Positions 25,673 through 34,400 of a DNA stretch of 41,818 bases are shown here, piece by piece. Source of the DNA: Clostridium oryzae (GTDB taxonomy: Bacteria; Bacillota; Clostridia; Clostridiales; Clostridiaceae); the NCBI RefSeq assembly GCF_002029235.1, contig NZ_MZGV01000038.1, forward strand, positions 1 through 41,818. Reading direction: 5' to 3'. The translations under genes and the position numbers were made by a program. Numbering within the stretch: position 1 is the stretch's first letter; every line of letters starts with the position of its first letter. The notes below the pieces were generated by a model. It saw only the letters and a list, made by a program, of their open reading frames with translations, did no database searches and was not told the DNA's origin.

Positions 25673-26413
25673 TTAATATTGAAATATATTTAAAAATTGT
25701 TTTGCTCTATCTGTCTTAGGATTTAAGAAGAATTCTTTAGGTTCAGAAGTTTCACATACTTGCCCTTTATCAATAAAAACTATTTTGTCAGCAACAGACT
25801 CGGCAAAATTCATTTCATGAGTTACGATAAGCATTGTCATTCCCTGTTTTGCTAAGTTTAAGATAACATCTAATACCTCTCTTACCATTTCAGGATCTAA
25901 AGATGCAGTTACTTCATCAAAAAGCATTATTTCAGGATTCATACATAAAGCTCTGACTATAGCTATTCTCTGCTTCTGACCGCCTGAAAGCTCTCTTGGA
26001 TAAGAATTCTTTCTATCAAGCAGACTTACTCTATCAAGCAATTCTTTTGCTTGCTTTAATACCTCGGCTTTATCTCTTCTTTGTACCTTCATGGGACCTA
26101 GCAGAATATTTTCAATAACAGTCATATGAGGGAAGAGATCATAACTTTGAAATACCATACCTATCTTTTGACGAATCTCTTGCCAGTTTGTATTTTTATC
26201 TGTAAGGTTTTGACCAGCAAAGAATACATCGCCGCCTTGTACAGGTTCAAGTCCGTTAAGGCATCTTAGAAGTGTACTTTTACCGCAGCCTGAAGGCCCT
26301 AATATGACGGCTACATCACCTTTTTTTACTGTTAGATTTATCCCGTTAAGTACAGTTTTTGCTCCATATTGCTTTTTTAAATCTTTTATCTCCATAAATA
26401 TATCATTTGCCAT
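25673..26413 (-). CDS. Amino-acid ABC transporter ATP-binding protein (GlnQ type)
   Basis: A 246-residue ATPase of the polar amino-acid importer family. Walker A is GPSGCGKST, with VFQSYDLFPHMTV at the Q loop, signature LSGGQKQRIAIVRAL, Walker B IMLFDEVTASLDPE (Val in place of the usual Pro after Glu) and switch His in VTHEMNFAE. The start at 26413 follows GAGGTG at nine bases; the in-frame GTG at 26425 lies inside that site. It energises the two permeases encoded just upstream and is followed at 25 bp by the binding protein gene. Confidence 0.94.
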   Translation of the reverse strand: MANDIFMEIKDLKKQYGAKTVLNGINLTVKKGDVAVILGPSGCGKSTLLRCLNGLEPVQGGDVFFAGQNLTDKNTNWQEIRQKIGMVFQSYDLFPHMTVIENILLGPMKVQRRDKAEVLKQAKELLDRVSLLDRKNSYPRELSGGQKQRIAIVRALCMNPEIMLFDEVTASLDPEMVREVLDVILNLAKQGMTMLIVTHEMNFAESVADKIVFIDKGQVCETSEPKEFFLNPKTDRAKQFLNIFQY

Positions 26414-26428
26414 ATAATCACTCACCTC

Positions 26429-27106
26429 TTAATATTGCCATTTTGCTTCTAATTTTTTTGCTAGTACTGATAGCGGGTAACAAATTATAAAGTACAAAAC
26501 AAATATGATTCCATAAACCCAGAAAGAGGCTGAAGGTACTTTTAATCGTGAAAGTTCAATGATTTGTTGACCAACTTTTACAACGTCTATAACACCGATT
26601 AATACAACGAGAGAGGTTGTTTTAACCATTCTAGTAGCTAAGTTTATAGATGCGGGTATCATTCTTCTTATTGCTTGAGGTATAAGGATATATCTGTAAA
26701 GTCCATAGTTGCTAAGCCCTATAGCCTTTCCAGAATCTATTTGATGCTTTGGAAGAGACTGTAATGCTCCACGAACTATATCACCTATCTCAGCAGCACC
26801 CCACAGAGTGAACACAATAATTGATACCGTCATGCCGCTTAAATCTATACTTAATGCTGTAGTGACACCAAAATATACTATAAAGAGCCAAACTAAAATT
26901 GGAATTATTCTGAAGATTTCCAGGTATAAGCGTCCGAAAAAAATAAGAATCTTTGACCTAGAAGTTCTTGTAATACCAATTATTATTCCGAGTAATGATC
27001 CTAAGATTATCGATATAAACGCTATTTCAGCTGTTACCATCAAACCTTCCAATAGTCGTTGAATATTTCTGCCTTCAAAGATAACACTAATTCCCGAATT
27101 CTGCAT
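26429..27106 (-). CDS. Amino-acid ABC transporter permease
   Basis: A 225-residue HisM-type permease. Hydrophobic helices are at about residues 20-45, 55-80, 85-110 and 190-215, and the cytoplasmic loop is GALQSLPKHQIDSGKAIGLS, equivalent to the EAA motif. It overlaps the other permease gene by 20 bp and lies a few bases before the ATPase gene, so all are coupled. AAGGAAGGTG precedes the ATG. The two permeases should form a heterodimeric channel. Confidence 0.93.
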   Translation of the reverse strand: MQNSGISVIFEGRNIQRLLEGLMVTAEIAFISIILGSLLGIIIGITRTSRSKILIFFGRLYLEIFRIIPILVWLFIVYFGVTTALSIDLSGMTVSIIVFTLWGAAEIGDIVRGALQSLPKHQIDSGKAIGLSNYGLYRYILIPQAIRRMIPASINLATRMVKTTSLVVLIGVIDVVKVGQQIIELSRLKVPSASFWVYGIIFVLYFIICYPLSVLAKKLEAKWQY

Positions 27107-27746
27107 AGCGCACCTTCCTTTCTAGCCAAGTTAGAAATAGAGATAAAGGCAAAAGTATAATTAAGTAAGACACTACTAACATAAATAGGGATTCAAAAGT
27201 AAGATAATACATTCCAATCAGATCTTTAGTTAAATTCATAAGATCAAGAATTGATATCGCACCAAGAATAGAAGTTTCTTTAATTAAAAATATACAATTT
27301 GCACTTAGCGCCGGCATGCTCACGGAAAATGCTTGAGGAAATACTATATATCTTATGAGCTGAGCGTTAGAAAGTCCCAAACTAAGGCCAGATTCAATCT
27401 GAATTTTGTTTACTGCTTCGAATCCTCCTCTAAAAGCTTCACACATATAACTTCCCCCCAAGAAAGTTAAACCTATTATTGCGCAGATATTTTCACTCAT
27501 TTTTAAACCTAACTTTGTAAAACCGTAGTATAGGAAGAACAGCTGTATAAGTAAGGGTGTATTACGAGAAAGTTCTATGTATGCGTTGACTATAGTATCC
27601 ACTATTTTTATTTTATAATATTGCACTATGCTGCACAGAAATCCTAATATAGTAGAAAATAATATTCCACAGAAAGCAAGCCTTAAAGTGAGCAGAGCAG
27701 CTTTTTCATAAGCTGGAATATTATCTATTATGAACTTCCAATTCAT
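27087..27746 (-). CDS. Amino-acid ABC transporter permease, first gene of the operon
   Basis: A 219-residue HisM-type permease and partner of the following gene. Helices appear at about residues 15-40 and 50-75 and near the C-terminus. The cytoplasmic loop reads GGFEAVNKIQIESGLSLGLS. The ATG at 27746 has AGGAGGTG nine bases upstream; the in-frame GTG at 27758 is part of that site and is less likely to be the start. Upstream I found neither a T-box nor a riboswitch-like structure that would reveal the ligand. Confidence 0.92.
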   Translation of the reverse strand: MNWKFIIDNIPAYEKAALLTLRLAFCGILFSTILGFLCSIVQYYKIKIVDTIVNAYIELSRNTPLLIQLFFLYYGFTKLGLKMSENICAIIGLTFLGGSYMCEAFRGGFEAVNKIQIESGLSLGLSNAQLIRYIVFPQAFSVSMPALSANCIFLIKETSILGAISILDLMNLTKDLIGMYYLTFESLFMLVVSYLIILLPLSLFLTWLERKVRYAEFGN

Positions 27747-28041
27747 AGTCAGTAACACCTCCTAAAAAACAAACACAATAAAACATACTGGAATAGTAAG
27801 ATATATAATATATTAGTTGGTTATATCAGTTTTGTCAATTAATCTGATAAATTTTTTGTAAATAGATTTTATATTGAATAAATAGATAATAATCAACATA
27901 GTTTATTTATTATTTTTTATTAAACTGAGAAATTTTAAGAATCTTAAAGTAAATATGTGAATATACAAAAAATCTTATAGAATCTTTATAATTTGATGCT
28001 AATTTATTTATAAACCAACAAAACAAAAAGGGGAGAATAGT

Positions 28042-29382
28042 ATGAAATTAAAGAGATTAGCAACAATGTCCTTAGCATTAATTATGCTTACAGGAATAAG
28101 TGTTTCAGCAAAAGGAGGAACATGGCTTAAAAAAAATTCACACAGACTTGATCTGACAGAAAAGAAAGGAGATAAGGATTTAGCTTTTCTGAAACCGCTG
28201 CTTAAAGGTAAAACTGTAGTGGCACTTGGAGAAAATTTTCATAGAGTAGCGGAGTATAGCAGTATGAAAGTTAGAATTATAAAATATCTTCATGAAAAAT
28301 TAGGGTATGATGTAGTTGCCTTTGAAACTTGTTTTGGAGATGCTGCTGTAGTAAATGAAAATATTGATTCAATGTCTTCAAATCAGGCAATGATAAATTC
28401 ACTGCATATGATATGGCATTCAAAAGAAACTGCTAAGTTATTTGATTATATCAAGGAACAGAAAAAAACTAAGCATCCGCTATATCTTGCTGGATATGAT
28501 AATCAACCAACATCCTTATATTTTAACCAAGTTGTTTCTTATTGGGTAGGAAGCTTGGATAAGAACAGAGGAGACGAGTTTTCTAAGTTTGATTTACAAT
28601 ACATACAAGATTGCTATTCAGTAATTAATAAGTATGGTGAAGATAGTTATAAGCATAAAGATATTTTAAAAGATATAGAAACAAAATATAAGCCTAAGTA
28701 TGATGATATTATTAAATTTATGGAGGATAATAAAGAGAAACTAATTTCTTATCATTCAGATAAAAATCATATTTATGAAGCAACTATAAGATATTTAAAG
28801 CAGAGAATGAGTTTTGTAAGACAGAGTATGTATGGCACTGTGCAAAGTTATACTTATAGAGACAAACTTATGGCAGCTAATTATGAATGGCTTACTAAAG
28901 TGATGTATCCGGGAAAAAAGGTTATTTTATGGGCTCATAATGATCATATAGCAAAAAATACTTCTAAAATTCAACAAAAAGGAAACAAAAAATGGATATC
29001 GAGCTTTACGAGCATGGGAGAGATGCTTAACAAAAAGCTTGGGAATAAGGAATATGTATTAGGACTTTATATGAATAGAGGAAGAGCTGCGGAAATAGAA
29101 ACTGGTAAAGTGTTTAATATAAAACCAATGCCTAAGGGAAGTATGGAAAATTACATTATAAGAAATGGCTATAAGAATTCTTTTATAGATATGTCAAAGC
29201 AAAACCAGAAAAATAAAAACAACGCATGGATGTTTAATAGGGTATATGCAGCAGAAGATGGGTTAACAGATGGAATAGTACATCCTATGGATATGAGATT
29301 TATTCCCAAACAGCAATATGACGGAATAATTCTTATTGATAAGGTAAAGGAACCAACTCTATTCCAATATACAGGAAATTAG
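28042..29382 (+). CDS. Secreted erythromycin-esterase family protein
   Basis: A 446-residue protein with a signal peptide (about residues 1-23, ending SVSAKG). The Ere fold is marked by VVALGENFHRVAEYSSMKV with His67 and Glu71, VVAFETCFGDAAVVNENID near 91, and WAHNDHIAKNTSKI near residue 297. These match the catalytic His and Glu of EreA/EreB-type enzymes. Many family members hydrolyse other substrates, so macrolide resistance is not established. AAAGGGGAGAAT precedes the ATG and a TATAAT lies at 27987. A degraded piece of the same gene and leader follows downstream at 29504-29640. Confidence 0.9.
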   Translation: MKLKRLATMSLALIMLTGISVSAKGGTWLKKNSHRLDLTEKKGDKDLAFLKPLLKGKTVVALGENFHRVAEYSSMKVRIIKYLHEKLGYDVVAFETCFGDAAVVNENIDSMSSNQAMINSLHMIWHSKETAKLFDYIKEQKKTKHPLYLAGYDNQPTSLYFNQVVSYWVGSLDKNRGDEFSKFDLQYIQDCYSVINKYGEDSYKHKDILKDIETKYKPKYDDIIKFMEDNKEKLISYHSDKNHIYEATIRYLKQRMSFVRQSMYGTVQSYTYRDKLMAANYEWLTKVMYPGKKVILWAHNDHIAKNTSKIQQKGNKKWISSFTSMGEMLNKKLGNKEYVLGLYMNRGRAAEIETGKVFNIKPMPKGSMENYIIRNGYKNSFIDMSKQNQKNKNNAWMFNRVYAAEDGLTDGIVHPMDMRFIPKQQYDGIILIDKVKEPTLFQYTGN

Positions 29383-29412
29383 CTTAATACATATAACAAA
29401 AATTCTAGTATT

Positions 29413-29440
29413 AAAGAGACGAGATTTCGTCTCTTTTAAA
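29413..29440 (+). terminator. Terminator of the erythromycin-esterase-like gene
   Basis: 10-bp stem AAAGAGACGA (29413-29422) with TCGTCTCTTT (29427-29436), a GATT tetraloop, and a T-rich 3' arm. It begins 30 bp after the stop codon. Confidence 0.9.
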
Positions 29441-29503
29441 TTTATACTAAGAAGGGAAGGGCTGCGTAAAATTTTATAAAAATCTTTATATTTATTTGAT
29501 AAA

Positions 29504-29640
29504 ATCTTGATAATTTGATGTTAATTTATCTATAGAACAAAATGAAATTAAAAATCTTTTATAGATATGTCAAAACAGATAAAAAAAGATAGAAATAATG
29601 CATGGATGGTTAATACGGTATATGATGGATAAGATGGAAT
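29504..29640 (+). pseudogene. Remnant of a duplicated erythromycin-esterase-like gene
   Basis: The 5' part (about 29504-29551) matches the leader and first codons of the intact gene at about 27980-28051, including ATAATTTGATG and the start ATGAAATTAAA, but with the ribosome binding site deleted. It is joined directly, and out of frame, to a stretch (29553-29640) matching the intact gene's 3' part at about 29181-29275 (TCTTTTATAGATATGTCAAA, then AATGCATGGATG). About 1.1 kb between these parts is missing. The reading frame stops after 16 codons. Confidence 0.75.
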
Positions 29641-29735
29641 GACTAAAAATAAGTTGTTATAAATTGGTTTATTGACATTTTTTTTATTAGTGAGATACTT
29701 ATAATAGTAGAAAATTATTTATGTGGGGGACCTAG

Positions 29736-30731
29736 ATGTTGAAAATCGTAAAGGAGAGCTTTAATAAAAATTTAATTAAGAGAATTATAGAGTTTGCTGT
29801 ATTGGGTTTGCTTGTTTATTTAATGAGAGATTTATTTAATTTATTCTTTCTTACATTTTTATTCTCTTATCTGATTTACAATATGCAGAAATTCTTGGTT
29901 GATAAAACTCATATACCAAGAGTTATAGTTATATTATTACTGTATGTTGTTATTGTAGGTTTTATAGTTTTCTTTATATATAGATATGTTCCCGAACTTA
30001 TTAAACAATTTAGAATTATGCTTTGGGAGATATCTAAGGTAAAAGTACCTGATGAATTTGCAAAATATATAAATCCTATTATAGAGAAATTCGATATATC
30101 TAAGTATTCTGAGAAATATATGGGTACTATAGTTGAAGTTGGTAAAAATGTAGCACAATTGAGTCTTAATATTTTTCTGGCCATAATATTAAGTATGTTT
30201 TTTGTTTTGGAGAATGAAAAAATAAGAAAGTTATTAGCTAAGTTTAGAAAGAGTAAGATTGCTGGTGTCTATAGCTATTTCGAGTATTTTGGAGTAAACT
30301 TTTTAAATTCCTTTGGTAAGGTTATACAAGCACAAATCTTAATAGCATTTGTAAATAGCATTCTCTCAATAATAGTCCTATGGATTCTTGGATTTCCACA
30401 GCTTATTGGACTAGGCTTTATGATATTTGTGTTAAGCTTTATTCCTGTTGCTGGAGTTGTTATATCCTTAGTTCCTCTTTCACTGATAGCTTTTAGTATT
30501 GGAGGGCCTATTAAGGTAGTGTATGTCTTGATAATGATTGTGTTGCTGCATTGTCTGGAGAGCTACGTATTAAATCCAAAACTGATGGCTGATAAAACAA
30601 AGCTTCCAATGTTTTTTACGTTTATATTACTTATTTTAGGAGAGCATTTTATGGGAATATGGGGTTTGCTACTCAGCATACCATTGTTCATATTTTTCCT
30701 AGATATTATTAACGTCAAGGTTCAGGATTAA
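29736..30731 (+). CDS. AI-2E transporter family (PerM/YdbI-like) membrane protein
   Basis: A 331-residue membrane protein. Paired hydrophobic helices lie near residues 17-45 and 62-85, a soluble stretch from about 90 to 145, and four to five helices between 145 and 325. GFMIFVLSFIPVAGVVISLV and the late PLFIFFLDIINV are typical of the family. Members have been linked to autoinducer-2 export or to Na+(Li+)/H+ exchange; neither is shown by this sequence. GGGGGACCTAG precedes the ATG. The next gene follows after 79 bp on the same strand. Confidence 0.9.
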   Translation: MLKIVKESFNKNLIKRIIEFAVLGLLVYLMRDLFNLFFLTFLFSYLIYNMQKFLVDKTHIPRVIVILLLYVVIVGFIVFFIYRYVPELIKQFRIMLWEISKVKVPDEFAKYINPIIEKFDISKYSEKYMGTIVEVGKNVAQLSLNIFLAIILSMFFVLENEKIRKLLAKFRKSKIAGVYSYFEYFGVNFLNSFGKVIQAQILIAFVNSILSIIVLWILGFPQLIGLGFMIFVLSFIPVAGVVISLVPLSLIAFSIGGPIKVVYVLIMIVLLHCLESYVLNPKLMADKTKLPMFFTFILLILGEHFMGIWGLLLSIPLFIFFLDIINVKVQD

Positions 30732-30810
30732 AAAGTTATAGTTTGTTTCCCCATGAAGGTTGTCACCATACATTAATAATCTGGATATTATGTATGGAGG
30801 AGGAATTTTC

Positions 30811-31401
30811 ATGAACAGAGAAACTTTTGAAAAGATATATGAACCGCTTTTACAAAATGTCAGTACACCCATAGAATTATATGAGTCTATACTTGGAAAA
30901 TATTTTATTGGATATGCTGACAACTTAACTTTTGGTCAGAATACAAGTGCTTGGGCGCGTTTGCATAATCCTATAAATTCTGGAGTGATTTTGCATGTAA
31001 ATGTGTGGACAGTAACTGGTGTTTCAAGATCGCCTTTCCGTGCACAATTCTGGTTTAACGCAACTCCGCCTGCTTCAGACGTCAAATATTCAGATACAAC
31101 TCCAACAAATTTAGCTGTTACACCATTGCCTAAAGCAAGGGTACAACTTGAATATGCTTCTAATGTTACTGGGAACCCAACAGGTGGAATAAAAGCTTTT
31201 GTAAGAAGAGCTTTGCCAGAAACGACACTTGTAGACAATGAAAATGGTAAGATAATTATCGCTCCAGGTGGAAATTTTATGGTATTTTTATCAACGCCTG
31301 AGACACCAGAGAATGAAACTTCAGGAAGAGTAGCATTTGGCTGGTGGGAAGAAAAGATGTATAGAGGTAAATGCGGGTGCAGACAACAGAAGACAAGATA
31401 A
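30811..31401 (+). CDS. DUF6143-like protein of unknown function
   Basis: A 196-residue protein without signal peptide or membrane segments. It is rich in beta-type segments with conserved-looking aromatic and Asn/Pro/Gly motifs: SAWARLHNPINSGVILHVNV, SPFRAQFWFNATPP, YASNVTGNPTGGIKAFVRRA and SGRVAFGWWEE. I associate this pattern with the DUF6143 family of Firmicutes, without assigned function. The beta-sandwich look would suit a structural or coat-associated protein, but that is a guess. The ATG at 30811 follows GGAGGAGG; the longer reading from 30760 has no such site. The C-terminus carries a short basic, Cys-containing tail (RGKCGCRQQKTR). Confidence 0.75.
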   Translation: MNRETFEKIYEPLLQNVSTPIELYESILGKYFIGYADNLTFGQNTSAWARLHNPINSGVILHVNVWTVTGVSRSPFRAQFWFNATPPASDVKYSDTTPTNLAVTPLPKARVQLEYASNVTGNPTGGIKAFVRRALPETTLVDNENGKIIIAPGGNFMVFLSTPETPENETSGRVAFGWWEEKMYRGKCGCRQQKTR

Positions 31402-31407
31402 ACTAAA

Positions 31408-31467
31408 AAGGGACGAAGGTGATCTACGCCGGCTAAATGAGATGCCGCCGATGATTGCACGTCCCTT
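31408..31467 (-). terminator. Terminator of the uxuA-uxuB operon
   Basis: 8-bp stem AAGGGACG (31408-31415) with CGTCCCTT (31460-31467) around a 44-nt loop that can form an inner CGGC/GCCG stem. Only on the minus strand does a T run follow the arm (CCCTTTTTAG), so it serves uxuB. It also separates uxuB from the convergent gene at 30811. Confidence 0.65.
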
Positions 31468-31481
31468 AAAATCCATTATCT

Positions 31482-33104
31482 TTATTTTAAATATTTTTGA
31501 AGAGTTGCTCTTACTGCGCCTGCCCTGGTAATCATTTCGATAAAATATCCTTCAATTTTTTCTCCGAGATCTATTTCATAAAGATCTGTTCCGAATATCT
31601 CAGCATTTGAAAGTATAGGCTTTAAGTTATTTCCAACAGATGCTTTATCGCCTAATTTTATATCTGAAACATAAGATTTCAAAACGTTTAGTAAAGGATC
31701 AGGACTCAAATGCATTTTATGTCCTAAGTCATCTACTTCCAAGAGATATCTGCACCAGCCTGCAATAGCAAGAGGTATGAATTTAAGTGCTTTAACATCT
31801 AAATCGGTTCTTGAACAGTAGGATTTAATAGTTTCTCCGAATCTTATTCCAACCTTTTGTGAGGTGTCTGAGGCTATCCTCTGAGGTGTATCGGGTATAT
31901 ATGGATTTGGAAGTCTTACTTCGATTACTTCTTTTATGAAGTCTTTTGGATTAAGTATTTCAGGATGAATAACCACAGGCATTCCTTCCTCATAGCCTAT
32001 TTTTTCTACAAGAGCTTTTAAGCAGTCATCTTTCATTTCTTCGGCTATTGACTTATAACCAAGCAAGCAGCCAAAAACCGCAAGAGCAGTATGAAGAGGA
32101 TTTAGACAAGTACAAACTTTCATTTTTTCTACTTTTTCCACAGTTTCTCTGTCAGTTAAAAACACTCCAGCCTGTTCCAGAGGCATACGTCCGTTTGGAA
32201 ATTTATCTTCTATTACAAGATACTGAGGACCTTCTGCATTTACGAAAGGTGCTATATAAGTATTAACTTTTGTACAAACAATTTCTGTGCTATCAAAGCC
32301 AATTGAGTCTAACATTTCTTTTACGCTGTCTGAAGGACGAGGGGTAATTTTATCTATCATACTCCAAGGAAAGGATACCTTTTCTGGATTGTTAAGATAT
32401 TTGATAAAACCTTCTTCTACAAAACCAGACTCAAACCATTTTTTTGCTATTGTAACTACAGCATTTCTAAGTTTTTTACCATTCTGGGAACAGTTATCCA
32501 TACTAACAAAAGCAATGGGCAGTTCTCCATTTTTGTATCTTGTATAAGCCAATGAGGCAACCTTAGCCATAACACTCTTAGGACTCTTAGGACCTGCGGT
32601 CATATCAGTCTTTATTACAGGAAGATATTCATTTGAAATATTCTTTAAGGCATAACCCTTTTCTGTTATTGTAAAACTGGCCATTTGGAGAGAGGACTTT
32701 TTAAAAATTTCGTTCAGCCTTTGCCATTCTTGTTCTCTTGAACAGTCGGCAGCAAGACTTTCGCCTACGCTTGCTACAACTTTTTTGTCTAAACTGCCAT
32801 CAGGATTCATGATTACCAGCAGACTTAAATTGTCATATGGGGTATAAATTCTATCTATAATCTCATAATCATAACCTTCTACAGCAACGATACCAGTACC
32901 TACAAGCTTTTTATTTAACAATTTCTGTTGAAGCATTGCAATAAAGCCTCTAAAGATATTTCCAGCACCAAAATGTATCCAGGTTGGATTTTCCTGAGTG
33001 GCAGTTGACATTTTATCATAATCAAAGCTTGGCAATTCTATGTCAACTTGCTTCCAATTCTGAGGATTTTTTATGTTTTCTTTGTTTAAAATTAAGCTTT
33101 CCAA
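31482..33104 (-). CDS. uxuB: Fructuronate reductase (D-mannonate oxidoreductase)
   Basis: A 540-residue NAD-dependent dehydrogenase of the mannitol dehydrogenase family that interconverts D-fructuronate and D-mannonate. N-terminal motifs are WIHFGAGNIFRGF (nucleotide binding) and VAVEGYDYEIIDRIYTPYDN. The substrate region includes FVSMDNCSQNGKKLRNAV, and the C-terminal helical domain has CLNPLHTALAVFGCLLGY. It is somewhat longer than E. coli UxuB. Its start appears to be TTG at 33104, with GAGAGGTG eight bases before it; no in-frame ATG is near. It lies 16 bp behind uxuA, the next enzyme of the pathway, in the same operon. Confidence 0.93.
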   Translation of the reverse strand: MESLILNKENIKNPQNWKQVDIELPSFDYDKMSTATQENPTWIHFGAGNIFRGFIAMLQQKLLNKKLVGTGIVAVEGYDYEIIDRIYTPYDNLSLLVIMNPDGSLDKKVVASVGESLAADCSREQEWQRLNEIFKKSSLQMASFTITEKGYALKNISNEYLPVIKTDMTAGPKSPKSVMAKVASLAYTRYKNGELPIAFVSMDNCSQNGKKLRNAVVTIAKKWFESGFVEEGFIKYLNNPEKVSFPWSMIDKITPRPSDSVKEMLDSIGFDSTEIVCTKVNTYIAPFVNAEGPQYLVIEDKFPNGRMPLEQAGVFLTDRETVEKVEKMKVCTCLNPLHTALAVFGCLLGYKSIAEEMKDDCLKALVEKIGYEEGMPVVIHPEILNPKDFIKEVIEVRLPNPYIPDTPQRIASDTSQKVGIRFGETIKSYCSRTDLDVKALKFIPLAIAGWCRYLLEVDDLGHKMHLSPDPLLNVLKSYVSDIKLGDKASVGNNLKPILSNAEIFGTDLYEIDLGEKIEGYFIEMITRAGAVRATLQKYLK

Positions 33105-33120
33105 TTAATATGCACCTCTC

Positions 33121-34191
33121 TTAACACTTTCCGCTGTTCTTTTGAAGGGAATCCCATATTCCCCATATATACATAATCCCAAGTGCCCTGTCATAAAGTC
33201 CGTAGCCAGGTCTGCACTGTTCATTCCAGATATGTCTTCCATGATCGGGTCTTGCATAACCAGTAAAGCCTATGTCATGATAAGCCTTAACTATGTCGAC
33301 TATATCAAGAGAACCATCAGAAGTTTTATGTGAAGATTCTATGAAATCTCCATTTTCGAATATCTTAACATTTCTAATATGTGCGAAATGGATTCTTGGT
33401 CCAAATTCTCTTATCATTTCAGCAACATTATTTTCTGGATTAGAGCCTAGGGAACCACTGCATAAGGTTAAGCCATTATAAGGACTATCTACAAGTTTTA
33501 AAAATCTTCTAAGGTTTTCTTTTCTGGTGATAATTCTTGGAAGTCCAAAGATTGGCCATGGCGGATCATCTGGATGAATGGCCATTTTAATATCGTTGAT
33601 TTCTGCTATTGGAATAATTGCTTCAAGAAAGTACTTTAAATTATTCCATAGATCTTCATCTGTTACATTTTCATAAGCTTTAAAAAGCTCTTTTAAATGA
33701 GAGAGTCTTTCAGGTTCCCAACCAGGCATTGTCATATTGACTCCATTGGCTATTTTTTCAACTAGCTCAAGGGGATCCGCATTCTCAATTTTTGCCTTTT
33801 CAAAGAATAGAGAGGTAGAGCCGTCTGGATGTTTTTTGTATAAGTCAGTTCTTGTCCAATCAAATACAGGCATGAAATTATAGCATATAACTTTAACACC
33901 AGCTTTTCCAAGCTTTTCAATAGTTTTTTTGTAGTTCTCAATATATTTATCTCTTGTAGGAAGCCCAAGTTTAATGTCTTCATGGACGTTAACGCTTTCA
34001 ACCACGTCTATATTAAATCCGTAGCTTTCTATAAGCTTCTTTTCATTAAGAATTCTATCCATTGGCCATTCTTCGCCAGCAGGTATATCATGAAGAGACC
34101 ATACAATGCCTTCAACCCCAGGGATTTGTTTTATTTGCTCTAGTGTAATAGTATCATTACCTTCGCCGTACCATCTAAAGGTCATTCTCAT
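33121..34191 (-). CDS. uxuA: Mannonate dehydratase
   Basis: A 356-residue enzyme that dehydrates D-mannonate to 2-keto-3-deoxy-D-gluconate. Family landmarks are MTFRWYGEGNDTITLEQIKQ at the N-terminus, GVEGIVWSLHDIPAGEEWP, VICYNFMPVFDWTRTDLYK, the metal-site region MAIHPDDPPWPIFGLPRI, LCSGSLGSNPENNV and the C-terminal YARPDHGRHIWNE. The ATG at 34191 follows TTGGAGTGATACTT; an in-frame GTG at 34198-34200 overlaps the site. It is the first gene of the uxuA-uxuB operon, with a clear promoter and a nested palindromic operator about 50-100 bp upstream. Confidence 0.96.
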   Translation of the reverse strand: MRMTFRWYGEGNDTITLEQIKQIPGVEGIVWSLHDIPAGEEWPMDRILNEKKLIESYGFNIDVVESVNVHEDIKLGLPTRDKYIENYKKTIEKLGKAGVKVICYNFMPVFDWTRTDLYKKHPDGSTSLFFEKAKIENADPLELVEKIANGVNMTMPGWEPERLSHLKELFKAYENVTDEDLWNNLKYFLEAIIPIAEINDIKMAIHPDDPPWPIFGLPRIITRKENLRRFLKLVDSPYNGLTLCSGSLGSNPENNVAEMIREFGPRIHFAHIRNVKIFENGDFIESSHKTSDGSLDIVDIVKAYHDIGFTGYARPDHGRHIWNEQCRPGYGLYDRALGIMYIWGIWDSLQKNSGKC

Positions 34192-34210
34192 AAGTATCAC
34201 TCCAATTCTA

Positions 34211-34270
34211 ATATAATTTGTTTTAAATAGGATTACTGGCTACAAGCATTTGTAGACAAACAAATTATAT
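34211..34270 (-). promoter_or_regulatory. Nested palindromic operator of uxuA-uxuB
   Basis: An outer inverted repeat with perfect 13-bp arms (34211-34223 and 34258-34270, ATATAATTTGTTT and its complement) encloses the palindrome CTACAAGCATTTGTAG (34240-34255). The inner palindrome covers about +2 to +17 of the predicted transcript, a repressor position. The overlapping TTGTAGACAA (34250-34259) resembles FadR-type GntR operators (TTGTATACAA), which often control uronate genes. No GntR gene is in the window. Confidence 0.6.
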
Positions 34271-34292
34271 ACATGATAACACTGTTGCACAA
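34264..34292 (-). promoter_or_regulatory. uxuA-uxuB promoter
   Basis: On the minus strand: -35 TTGTGC (34287-34292), 17-bp spacer, perfect -10 TATAAT (34264-34269), about 73 bp before the uxuA start codon. The right arm of the nested operator overlaps the -10. Confidence 0.65.
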
Positions 34293-34331
34293 ATACTAAC
34301 ATGAAAATTATAAGTTTATTTGTAATATTCC

Positions 34332-34378
34332 ACTATAAAAAATCTCAAATGTCAAGTGCCTGCCACTTGACATTTGAG
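34332..34378 (-). terminator. Strong minus-strand terminator between araC gene and uxuA
   Basis: 15-bp perfect stem (CTCAAATGTCAAGTG, 34344-34358, with its complement 34364-34378) and a 5-nt loop. On the minus strand it is followed by a run of six T (complement of 34335-34342). It would end transcription from the AraC gene just before the uxuA promoter, which implies a 3' region of about 270 nt that covers the dispersed element in antisense. Confidence 0.8.
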
Positions 34379-34400
34379 TCTCTAAAGAATTATGATTTTT

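Noticed and set aside
29672..29705. Promoter TTGACA / TATAAT before the AI-2E family gene
   Set aside because: Spacer of 22 bp; the two boxes are good individually but not a credible pair.
30936..31460. Long minus-strand open frame opposite the DUF6143-like gene
   Set aside because: It mirrors the coding frame of the plus-strand gene, which has a good ribosome binding site and protein-like motif pattern. The minus frame has neither.
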